Notes under the pieces: generated by a model
The model's database searches: none
Told to the model about the DNA's origin: nothing
The model's input: the letters and a program-made list of their open reading frames with translations, nothing else
Shown: positions 37,075 to 44,543 of the stretch, piece after piece
How the letters are laid out: each line of letters begins with the position of its first letter
Position numbering within the stretch: the stretch's first letter is position 1
Position numbers and translations under genes: made by a program
Assembly (NCBI GenBank): GCA_016708725.1
Contig: JADJFE010000037.1
Coordinates: forward strand, 1 to 64,000
Direction of reading: 5' to 3'
DNA length: 64,000 bases
Origin: Candidatus Aalborgicola bjergmarkensis
Lineage (GTDB): Bacteria; Pseudomonadota; Gammaproteobacteria; Burkholderiales; Burkholderiaceae_C

Positions 37075-38163
37075 TCAGACTTCGGGAAGATCGGGAAGAT
37101 CGGAAATATCCACGAAACGCGGATCGGGTGCGACCGGGCCAGCTTCGACCAACTGCTGCGCCTGGATATGCCGGTAAACCGCCTGCACCAGCGGCTCACA
37201 CCCCTCGCGCGTCAGGGCAGAAATCTCGAACACCGGGCCTTTGAACTTCAGACGCTTGACAAAATCCTTGACCAGAGCGGCGCGCTGCTCCAGCGGCACC
37301 ATGTCGAGCTTGTTGAGCACCAGCCAACGTGGTTTTTCATAGAGCGCCTGGTCGTATTTTTTCAGCTCCTGCACAATCGCCCTGGCCTGGGCCACCGTGT
37401 CCACGCTGTCATCAAACGGCGCCATATCAACGATGTGCAAGAGCAGCCGTGTACGCTGCAGATGGCGCAAGAACAGATGCCCCAGACCAGCGCCTTCGGC
37501 AGCACCCTCGATCAATCCCGGCAAATCGGCCACCACAAAACTCTGTTCCGGAGCGATCCGCACCACGCCCAGGTTGGGGTGCAAGGTGGTAAAGGGATAA
37601 TCCGCAATGCGTGGACGCGCGTTGGAGACGGCAGTGATGAAGGTCGATTTGCCCGCATTGGGCATACCCAGCAAACCGGCATCGGCCAGCACCTTGAGTT
37701 CGAGCTTGAGGTTTTTCTTCTCTCCCGGCCAGCCGGGTGTTTTTTGCCTTGGCGCACGGTTGATGGCGCTCTTGAAGCGCATATTGCCAAAGCCACCATC
37801 GCCGCCTTTGGCCAGGGTGATGGTTTCGCCTGGTTTCAGGAGTTCAAACAACACCTCGCCGGTTTCGGCATCCGAAATGATGGTGCCCACCGGCATTTTC
37901 AGGGTAATGTCATCCCCGGCTGCGCCGAACATGTCCGAACCCATGCCATGCTGGCCGCGCCTGGCTTCGTGGCGGCGGGAGAAACGGAAATCGACCAGGG
38001 TATTGAGGTTGGAGTCCGCCACCGCAAAGACATGCCCCCCGCGCCCCCCATCGCCCCCGTTGGGTCCGCCGAATTCCTTGTATTTTTCATGCCGGAACGA
38101 GACACAGCCGGCCCCGCCGTCCCCGGCCATGATGTCGATATAGGCCTCGTCCACAAACTTCAT
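37075..38163 (-). CDS. obgE: Obg/CgtA ribosome-associated GTPase
   Basis: Obg is an essential GTPase for 50S assembly and stress control. The 362-residue protein starts with the glycine-rich Obg fold (MKFVDEAYIDIMAGDGGAGC, PNGGDGGRGGHVFAVAD), followed by the G domain: LLGMPNAGKSTFI, switch I TTLHPNLGV, VADLPGLIEGAAEGAGLG, NKLDM and FEISALTREGCEPL. The C-terminus is short. It is downstream of rplU and rpmA, the classic rplU-rpmA-obg order, but a terminator-like hairpin separates it from rpmA. An ATG is preceded by caggtgtct.. on the other strand; the start matches the family. Confidence 0.96.
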   Translation of the reverse strand: MKFVDEAYIDIMAGDGGAGCVSFRHEKYKEFGGPNGGDGGRGGHVFAVADSNLNTLVDFRFSRRHEARRGQHGMGSDMFGAAGDDITLKMPVGTIISDAETGEVLFELLKPGETITLAKGGDGGFGNMRFKSAINRAPRQKTPGWPGEKKNLKLELKVLADAGLLGMPNAGKSTFITAVSNARPRIADYPFTTLHPNLGVVRIAPEQSFVVADLPGLIEGAAEGAGLGHLFLRHLQRTRLLLHIVDMAPFDDSVDTVAQARAIVQELKKYDQALYEKPRWLVLNKLDMVPLEQRAALVKDFVKRLKFKGPVFEISALTREGCEPLVQAVYRHIQAQQLVEAGPVAPDPRFVDISDLPDLPEV

Positions 38164-38203
38164 TCAGGTGTCTCTGGTGCGCCTTTGGCAGGCTTTGGAA
38201 ACG

Positions 38204-38237
38204 AAAAACCCCACGCTTGCGGCGCAGGGTTCGTGGG
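38204..38237 (-). terminator. Terminator after rpmA
   Basis: On the minus strand the stem CCCACG/CGTGGG (38232-38237 with 38210-38215) encloses a GC-rich loop and is followed by GTTTTTCG. It lies between the rpmA stop and obg, so obg is probably partly uncoupled from the ribosomal protein genes or has its own promoter. Confidence 0.75.
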
Positions 38238-38275
38238 TGTTGCGGGTGAAAAGTGTGAAAAGCGTCTACGGCCAA

Positions 38276-38548
38276 TCAGGCAGCGGACGCGCCCACAGCA
38301 GTCACGTTTACCATATGCTTGTTCAACGCACCCTTGAAGCCAAACGCCACGTTGCCGTCGGCCAGTGCAAACAAGGTGTGGTCCCGGCCCACGCCCACGT
38401 TGGTTCCAGGGTGAAGCTTGGTGCCGCGCTGGCGCACGATGATCGCACCGGCCTTGACCAGTTCGCCACCATAGACCTTCACACCCAGCATCTTGGGCTT
38501 GGAATCGCGCCCGTTTCGCGTAGAGCCGCCGCCTTTTTTATGTGCCAT
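38276..38548 (-). CDS. rpmA: 50S ribosomal protein L27
   Basis: L27 reaches the peptidyl-transferase centre. The 90-residue protein reads MAHKKGGGSTRNGRDS, GVKVYGGELVKAGAIIVRQRG and GTNVGVGRDHTLFALADG, all family signatures. It lies 31 bases downstream of rplU. The N-terminus has no cleavable extension. Confidence 0.97.
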   Translation of the reverse strand: MAHKKGGGSTRNGRDSKPKMLGVKVYGGELVKAGAIIVRQRGTKLHPGTNVGVGRDHTLFALADGNVAFGFKGALNKHMVNVTAVGASAA

Positions 38549-38579
38549 GACTAATTTCCCCTATTTCTTGCTCGCTACA

Positions 38580-38891
38580 TCAGGCGTTGATTGCGCCAAC
38601 CAGCAGCTCGGTGAACTGCTGACGATGCCCCTGGCGTTTCTGGTAATGCTTGCGTCGGCGCATCTTGAAAATACGCACTTTATCGTGCTTGCCATGCGCC
38701 AGGACGGTGACTGTCACGGTTGCACCGGACACCAAGGGTGTGCCGACCTTGAGTTCGGCGCCGCTACCGACGGCCAGAACCTGGTCAATCACAATCTCCT
38801 GGCCCACGTCCGCAGCAATCTGTTCTACTTTAATTTTTTCGCCACTGGCAACCCTATACTGCTTGCCACCGGTTTTTATGACCGCGTACAT
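38580..38891 (-). CDS. rplU: 50S ribosomal protein L21
   Basis: L21 binds 23S rRNA. The 103-residue protein starts MYAVIKTGGKQYRVASGEKI and ends with the basic KMRRRKHYQKRQGHRQQFTE typical of the family. I chose ATG 38891; an in-frame ATG 15 bases earlier (MEEVSMYAV) overlaps the likely ribosome binding site gaagag. First gene of the rplU-rpmA pair. Confidence 0.97.
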   Translation of the reverse strand: MYAVIKTGGKQYRVASGEKIKVEQIAADVGQEIVIDQVLAVGSGAELKVGTPLVSGATVTVTVLAHGKHDKVRIFKMRRRKHYQKRQGHRQQFTELLVGAINA

Positions 38892-39029
38892 ACTGACCTC
38901 TTCCATAATCACTTCCGCAAACCAATTTTGCGGAACCGGCGAGTATAACAGCGCCAAGCGCGCCACAACTTGGTATCCTCCGCAGTTCAGTAGTCGCACC
39001 CAACACTTTGCACCCATCCTGCATCCAAT

Positions 39030-39743
39030 ATGAAACCTGAACCCGATCCAACGCCCGCCAGCAAACGCCGTGACAAGGGCGCGTTGACGCGCAACGAGCG
39101 CAAAGACATCAGTCGCGGCATTTTTTTGCAAGCCGCCCTGGCATTGATTGGCTCCGGGCGCAGTTTCACCAGTCTGGCCATCCGGGAAATAGCCCGTGGC
39201 GCCAATATGGTGCCCAACGCCTTTTACCGGCACTTTCGCAATACCGACGAACTGGGTCTGGCACTGGTGGAAGAAATGGGCATCACCCTGCGCCGCCTCC
39301 TGCGCGAAGCACGCCAATCCGACCAGACACAAAAGAATATTGTGCGCCGTTCGGTCAAGATCTACTACCAGTACGTCATGCAAAACCGCCTGCTGTTCCT
39401 GTTCATCTCCAGCGAACGTTACGGTGGCAGCCGAGCACTGCGCCTGGCGATTCGCAACGAAGTCAACCATTTCACACGCGAAATGGCGCAAGACCTGCGG
39501 CTGCTGGGCGGCTACAAGGACCTCTCCACCCAGAACCTGGAGATGGTCTGCGGCCTGATCGTGACCACCATGCTGGCGGCCGCGCCCGAAATCCTGGACC
39601 TGCCTCCAGGGCACTCCGTACTGGAAGCAGAGATGACCAATAATTTTGTGCGCCAGTTGCAAGTGATCCTGCTGGGCGCCGGAGCCTGGAAAAACAATAA
39701 CCACCCGCCAGCCACTCCCACACCCATACCCACGGACTTATGA
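39030..39743 (+). CDS. TetR-family regulator, FabR-like
   Basis: A 237-residue TetR regulator. The helix-turn-helix reads FTSLAIREIARGANMVPNAF followed by YRHFRNTDELGLALVEE. The closest known relative in style is FabR, which senses the unsaturated-to-saturated acyl ratio and controls fabA/fabB-type genes. That role is inferred. It is divergent from rplU and its stop overlaps the xerD start (ATGA at 39740). Confidence 0.82.
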   Translation: MKPEPDPTPASKRRDKGALTRNERKDISRGIFLQAALALIGSGRSFTSLAIREIARGANMVPNAFYRHFRNTDELGLALVEEMGITLRRLLREARQSDQTQKNIVRRSVKIYYQYVMQNRLLFLFISSERYGGSRALRLAIRNEVNHFTREMAQDLRLLGGYKDLSTQNLEMVCGLIVTTMLAAAPEILDLPPGHSVLEAEMTNNFVRQLQVILLGAGAWKNNNHPPATPTPIPTDL

Positions 39744-40657
39744 AAAAACCTGTTGACACCAGCCCATGCAGCATCGACACCTTTATCGACGCGCTATGGC
39801 TGGAAGAGGGTTTATCGAAAAACACCCTGGAAGCCTACCGCCGCGATCTGACCCTGTACGCCACCTGGCTCAAAACCCAGGCGCGGCCTCTGCTGGAGCA
39901 CAGCACCGAGCTGGATTTGCAGGCCTATTTTGCCGCCCAGCACGCCAAGACCAAGGCCAGCACCGCCAACCGCCGCCTGACGGTGTTCAAACGCTACTTC
40001 CGCTGGGCCTTGCGCGAGGGCCTGGTGAGAGCCGATCCGTGTCTGAAATTGCAATCGGCCAAGCAAGCCTTGCGCGTGCCCAAAACCCTGTCCGAGCGCC
40101 AAGTGGAAGCCCTGCTGGCAGCACCCGACACCAGCACCGCCCTGGGCGTGCGCGACCGCACCATGCTGGAACTGATGTACGCCAGCGGCCTGCGCGTCAG
40201 CGAACTGGTGACACTCAAGACTTTCAACATCAGCCTGGCCGACAACGTGCTGCGCGTCGTGGGCAAAGGAGCCAAGGAGCGGCTGGTGCCGTTTGGCGAG
40301 ATTGCCAGCGAATGGCTGCTGCGCTACCTGACACATACACGCGCCGAGTTGCTCTCTGGCAAGCAAACCGATGATTTATTCGTCACCGTGCGCGGCGCCA
40401 CGGCAGGTGAGGCCATGACGCGCGTCATGTTCTGGATGGTGGTCAAAAAGTATGCCCTGACCGCCGGCATCCGGGTTCCGCTGTCACCCCACACGCTACG
40501 CCATGCATTTGCCACCCACTTGCTCAACCACGGCGCAGACCTGCGCGCCGTGCAGCTGCTGCTGGGACACGCCGACATCTCCACCACCACCATCTACACC
40601 CACATCGCCCGCGAGCGCTTGGCGCAGTTACACGCACGCCACCACCCGCGTGGCTGA
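39740..40657 (+). CDS. xerD: Tyrosine recombinase XerD
   Basis: XerD, with XerC, resolves chromosome dimers at dif near the division septum. The 305-residue protein has the N-terminal SAM-like core-binding domain (IDALWLEEGLSKNTLEAYRR) and the catalytic residues in ASGLRVSELVTLK (Arg), SPHTLRHAFATHLLNHGADL (His-x-x-Arg), LLGHADISTTTIYTHI (His and the Tyr nucleophile). Length is normal. It is coupled to the TetR gene; no mobile-element context is seen, so it is the housekeeping recombinase. Confidence 0.93.
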   Translation: MKKPVDTSPCSIDTFIDALWLEEGLSKNTLEAYRRDLTLYATWLKTQARPLLEHSTELDLQAYFAAQHAKTKASTANRRLTVFKRYFRWALREGLVRADPCLKLQSAKQALRVPKTLSERQVEALLAAPDTSTALGVRDRTMLELMYASGLRVSELVTLKTFNISLADNVLRVVGKGAKERLVPFGEIASEWLLRYLTHTRAELLSGKQTDDLFVTVRGATAGEAMTRVMFWMVVKKYALTAGIRVPLSPHTLRHAFATHLLNHGADLRAVQLLLGHADISTTTIYTHIARERLAQLHARHHPRG

Positions 40658-40699
40658 GGGCCAAGGCAGAAGGAGGCTGTGAGGCATTGCCTGAAGCAT

Positions 40700-40741
40700 A
40701 ATCAGGCTGTAGCGTACGTGGACCGTGCGGGAAGCGCTATT
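40700..40741 (-). repeat. REP-like intergenic repeat, copy 4
   Basis: On the minus strand it reads aatagcgcttcccgcacggt then ccacgtacgctacagcctga. It lies in the convergent gap between xerD and a GGDEF/EAL gene. An adjacent small hairpin (gcctga/tcaggc, 40689-40707) overlaps it. Confidence 0.8.
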
Positions 40742-40744
40742 AAA

Positions 40745-43700
40745 TTATGAATCCATCATCGATTGACTATTTTTAGCCCTCACGCTCCAGGGAGTGGCTG
40801 AAAACTCGTCGTACCAGGCTTTGAAATCACGACCTCGCAGGGGCTTGGCAATCAGATACCCCTGTATTTCGTCGCAACCCAATTCGCGCAGAACCTTGAG
40901 TTCTTCGACATACTCCACGCCCTCGGCGACGACACGCAAGCCCAGGGTTTTGCCCAGGCTGACGATGGCACGGGTAATAGCCATGTCTGCCGGATCATGC
41001 AGCATGTCGCGCACAAAACTACGGTCGATTTTCAGCTTGTCGAATGGCAGGCGGTTGAGGTAGCTCAGGCTCGAATATCCGGTACCAAAATCGTCGAGGG
41101 ACAAACGCACACCCAGCGCCTTGAGTTGTTGTATATCGCTCAGATTGCGTTCGCTTTCGGTCATCATCAGCGATTCTGTCAATTCCAACTGTAAGAACTC
41201 CGAGGGCACGCCACTCTCGGTCAGCACGGCACGCACGGTATCGACAAAATCACCTCGGCGAAACTGCACCGCCGAGACGTTCACCGCAATGGGTAACCGC
41301 GCCAGCCCTTCCTGAATCCAGCGCTGTTGCAGCCGACAGGCCTCGACCAAAGCCCAGCGGCCAAAATCATGGATCAGGCCGTTTTCCTCGGCTATGGGTA
41401 TGAACTTGGTCGGGGGAATCGTACCCAAATCTGGCTGGTGCCAGCGCAGCAATGCTTCAACCGAGACGACCCGGCCACTCTGGATGTCGATGATCGGTTG
41501 AACATGCAGTTCCATTTCGTTGTTATTCAGCGCCTGCAGCAGATGCGTTTCGGTATTCAGCCGGTCAACCGCGCTACGGTTCATTTCGGCACTAAAGAAC
41601 TGGAAGTTGTTGCGGCCACTGGACTTTGCCGAGTACATGGCAACGTCCGCATTGCGCATCAGACCCACCATATCTTGCGCGTCATCCGGATAGATGGCAA
41701 TGCCCACGCTACAGGAGATGTGCAGAGCAACGTCACCGATATGATGCGTTCGCAGGACATGGGGAATCAGGCGCCGTTCGACAACCTGGGCTACTTCCTG
41801 AACATTCTCAACAGCATTCAAGATTACAACAAACTCATCGCCTCCCTGACGGCAGACCGTATCGCCGGCACGCACGGACTCAGTCAGGCGTTGCGCCACA
41901 GACTGCAACAGGCCATCCCCTACGTGGTGCCCCATTGAATCGTTAATGTTCTTGAAACGATCCAGATCGATGTATAGCAGAGCGACCCGCTCCTGATGAC
42001 GTTCGGCTTGCTGCAGCGACATGCGTAAACGTTCATCAAATAGCAGACGGTTGGGTAGACCCGTCAAAGCATCGTGATGGGCCAGGTGACGGATTTTTTC
42101 CTCCTGCTCCTTGCGCTCGCTGATATCCACGAACAGTGCAATCAAGTGGCTGGTGTCGCCCTGTTCATCGCGAACGGTATTAAGCACCAGCCATTGCGGG
42201 GCAACACTGCCATTTTTCTTCCTGAGAACGTATTCTCCTTGCCACGATCCCTTTTCGGCCACGCGCTGGACGAAACTGGCCGGATGCTCGCTGCCCGTCT
42301 CTTGACTTTGCAAAAAATCTGGATCACGTCCGATCAATTCTTCAATGCGATAACCAGTGACTCGCACCAGAGCTGCATTGGCGAGCAGGATGGTGTTTTT
42401 ATGATCAAGCACCAGGATGCTCTCCGAGGTCGCCTCAAAGATGGTTGCCCACAGTCGCAAACGCGCCTCAAGACGTTTGATGCTATTGATCGGGGCAAAG
42501 GTGGTGAGAACTGCATCCTGCCCTTGATAGCGCAGTCGACTGGCTGACAGCAGTGCCCAGGACGGACCGCGTGGCCCTTGCCAAAGTACCTCGAACTCTT
42601 GTGCTGCGCCTTCGTCTGCCAGACGCTGAAAAAAGCGTGCACGAGTCCCACGATCCAGCCCGGTGCCCCACGGATCATCACGCCCCGGGTCCACCCAGGC
42701 CGTCGCCGGAGCATTGGTATGCAACAAATGGTGCTTGGGAACACTGGTCACTAACAGCGGAATCGGAATGGCCTCCAACAACTCCTGCTGTGCAGCACTT
42801 GCACGCGCCTGAGCGGTCAGCTCCTGCTGGATCAAACGTTCACGATCCAGACGTTCCAGCATGGTATTAAAACCGGTCACCAGTTGACCGATTTCGTCAC
42901 CGCTTTGCCATTTAGCCCGCAAACTGTAATCGTTCGTCTCCTGTACACGATCTGCTACCTGTGCCAGTCTTCGTAGCGGAACTGAAATTTGCCGGGCAAC
43001 CAGAAAGACCAGGAAAAGAATGATTGCCAGCAAGGACGCTGCCATTCCAAGGTGTAACCACATGCGCTGGAACAAGTTGGCAACCCTCGCCTGTAACAAC
43101 GCATCAAGACTGTTCGCCGTAGCATTCCATGCTTCCTGCGTTGCCACCAAAGCTTCGCCACGAACAGCCAGTATCTCACCAGTTCCCCACACATCTAACT
43201 GGGACAATGCATGCAAGGCAGCCAACAATCGCTCCCGCGTCGGATCGAGTTGTGTGACCAGGGTTTTTGCCGCGTTGCCAGCATACGCCGCGCGATAGTC
43301 CAGTTCTATGCTTTCTTGCAAGGCAGCGAGCTTGCCCTGGGCAAGCAGAAAGGCGGTCACGTCACCGCTGTCCGAAACATGGCCATAATTTCTCAACTGG
43401 TCCAGCAGCTCAGGAAAGCGCAGCACCGTCAGGGACATCGTGTAATAACTGTCAAGGTCCGGGTCAAGAATCAGGTTCGACTGGTCGCCGATGCGCGACA
43501 GCAAGGTACGTCCGGCAAGAAAGGCTTGTTGACTGGCCGCCTTTTTGTCGTGGCTGGTGGCGATTGCTGCCAGTGCATGTTCAAAAATTGCGGCCAGCTC
43601 CCGCGTGTCCATTTCCTGCCCATGCATCTCCTCGGCCTTGCGCACCGCGTCGCGCACGGACACCAGCCTGGACGGGTCCTGGTCATCCTGAACCGCAGTC

Positions 43701-43894
43701 GTGGCCACCAAAGCCTCATGAATGCTTGCAATGTAGGCGTTGCCGCTTAACTCCTTGCGGGCAAAATCAATGCTTATGAACTTCTCTTCGATAAGAATGG
43801 CCGTGATGAATATCACTGCAGTCAAATCGAGCAGATAGATCAACAACAGTTTGCGCGAAACAGAAAGTCGCCCGATCAGTGTAGAAATCTTCAT
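40745..43894 (-). CDS. HAMP-PAS-GGDEF-EAL cyclic-di-GMP protein
   Basis: A ~1049-residue membrane protein. TM1 (LLLIYLLDLTAVIFITAIL) and TM2 (LGMAASLLAIILFLVFLVA) enclose a ~250-residue periplasmic helical domain. HAMP follows (VPLRRLAQVADRVQETNDYS), then two PAS-like domains (~370-470 and ~490-600), GGDEF (~620-780) and EAL (~790-1035). GGDEF is intact (CRQGGDEFVVIL) with an RAGD inhibitory site. EAL keeps SVEALLRWHQPD, QLELTESLM, LDDFGTGYSSLSYLNRL and VVAEGVEY. I prefer the start MKISTLIGR (43894) to an ATG 15 bases earlier. It is divergent from the DUF4258 gene. Confidence 0.92.
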   Translation of the reverse strand: MKISTLIGRLSVSRKLLLIYLLDLTAVIFITAILIEEKFISIDFARKELSGNAYIASIHEALVATTAVQDDQDPSRLVSVRDAVRKAEEMHGQEMDTRELAAIFEHALAAIATSHDKKAASQQAFLAGRTLLSRIGDQSNLILDPDLDSYYTMSLTVLRFPELLDQLRNYGHVSDSGDVTAFLLAQGKLAALQESIELDYRAAYAGNAAKTLVTQLDPTRERLLAALHALSQLDVWGTGEILAVRGEALVATQEAWNATANSLDALLQARVANLFQRMWLHLGMAASLLAIILFLVFLVARQISVPLRRLAQVADRVQETNDYSLRAKWQSGDEIGQLVTGFNTMLERLDRERLIQQELTAQARASAAQQELLEAIPIPLLVTSVPKHHLLHTNAPATAWVDPGRDDPWGTGLDRGTRARFFQRLADEGAAQEFEVLWQGPRGPSWALLSASRLRYQGQDAVLTTFAPINSIKRLEARLRLWATIFEATSESILVLDHKNTILLANAALVRVTGYRIEELIGRDPDFLQSQETGSEHPASFVQRVAEKGSWQGEYVLRKKNGSVAPQWLVLNTVRDEQGDTSHLIALFVDISERKEQEEKIRHLAHHDALTGLPNRLLFDERLRMSLQQAERHQERVALLYIDLDRFKNINDSMGHHVGDGLLQSVAQRLTESVRAGDTVCRQGGDEFVVILNAVENVQEVAQVVERRLIPHVLRTHHIGDVALHISCSVGIAIYPDDAQDMVGLMRNADVAMYSAKSSGRNNFQFFSAEMNRSAVDRLNTETHLLQALNNNEMELHVQPIIDIQSGRVVSVEALLRWHQPDLGTIPPTKFIPIAEENGLIHDFGRWALVEACRLQQRWIQEGLARLPIAVNVSAVQFRRGDFVDTVRAVLTESGVPSEFLQLELTESLMMTESERNLSDIQQLKALGVRLSLDDFGTGYSSLSYLNRLPFDKLKIDRSFVRDMLHDPADMAITRAIVSLGKTLGLRVVAEGVEYVEELKVLRELGCDEIQGYLIAKPLRGRDFKAWYDEFSATPWSVRAKNSQSMMDS

Positions 43895-44032
43895 GACCGG
43901 ATACAGCAATTTTCATACCGACCAAGACTGGCGCGTGCATCGCACCAAGTCTGTGCATTTTGATCCGATCACTGAGGGCGATTCATTGCAGAAATTACAA
44001 TGACCTGCTTTGATAATTGATCAAAAAAATCC

Positions 44033-44287
44033 ATGCACAGCATACGATTCAACCGTCCGGTAATCCTCACCTGCCATGCTGTCAAGCGCATGGGTGAGCG
44101 CAACATTACGCAAGATGAATTGCTGGCTGTGATTGACACAGGGGACACCCGTTTTAAGGACGCAACCCACCTGTGGGCCTACAAGCACCTGGATGGACGC
44201 TCCGATAACCTGATTTGCGCCGTCCTGGTGCTGGAAACGGTGGTCGTGGTCAAGACCGTGATGCACACATTTACCTTGGAGGCATAA
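44033..44287 (+). CDS. DUF4258-like small protein, possible toxin
   Basis: The 84-residue protein contains THLWAYKHLDGRSDNLICAV and TVVVVKTVMHTF, which match the DUF4258 pattern of a compact alpha/beta RNase-like fold. The early CHAVKRMGERNI fits the His/Arg-rich helix of that family. DUF4258 proteins are often linked with small partner genes in toxin-antitoxin-like pairs. Here the next gene starts 3 bases after the stop and has a DUF2283-like sequence. Function is not proven. Confidence 0.65.
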   Translation: MHSIRFNRPVILTCHAVKRMGERNITQDELLAVIDTGDTRFKDATHLWAYKHLDGRSDNLICAVLVLETVVVVKTVMHTFTLEA

Positions 44288-44290
44288 ACC

Positions 44291-44488
44291 ATGCAAACCA
44301 CTTACTATGACGAGGATGACATTCTGGTGATGCGCTTTTCTGACAAGCCCATCACGCGCGAAGTGTCGCAAGACTGGAACACCCACTTCAGCTACGCCGC
44401 AGATGACACGGTGGTGGAAGTTGTTGTACTGGATGCGGCGGCCATCGGCGCGCTTCCGCTGGAAGTATTGCATGGACAAGCCGCATGA
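44291..44488 (+). CDS. DUF2283-like small protein, possible antitoxin
   Basis: The 65-residue acidic protein begins MQTTYYDEDDILVMRFSDKP, typical of DUF2283, and continues DTVVEVVVLDAAAIGALPLE. DUF2283 genes commonly follow DUF4258 genes and the pair is predicted to act as toxin and antitoxin. The ribosome binding site ggaggc is inside the upstream gene's last codons, so the two are coupled. A REP-like repeat starts at its stop codon. Confidence 0.65.
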   Translation: MQTTYYDEDDILVMRFSDKPITREVSQDWNTHFSYAADDTVVEVVVLDAAAIGALPLEVLHGQAA

Positions 44489-44529
44489 ATAAGGCTGCAA
44501 CCCACATAGGATGTGCGGGAAGCGCTATT
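44489..44529 (-). repeat. REP-like intergenic repeat, copy 5
   Basis: On the minus strand it reads aatagcgcttcccgcacatc then ctatgtgggttgcagcctta. It fills the convergent gap between the DUF2283 gene and the HDOD-Sel1 gene. The 20 bases gtgcgggaagcgctattaaa are identical to copy 4. Confidence 0.82.
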
Positions 44530-44543
44530 AAATAACGAGCATA

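Noticed and set aside
37168..38337. A 389-codon plus-strand frame opposite obg
   Set aside because: Antisense to a certain Obg gene, with no ribosome binding site or family likeness.
39740..40657. Reading the tyrosine recombinase as the integrase of a mobile element
   Set aside because: Sequence and length fit XerD, and there is no tRNA target, att repeat or phage gene nearby.
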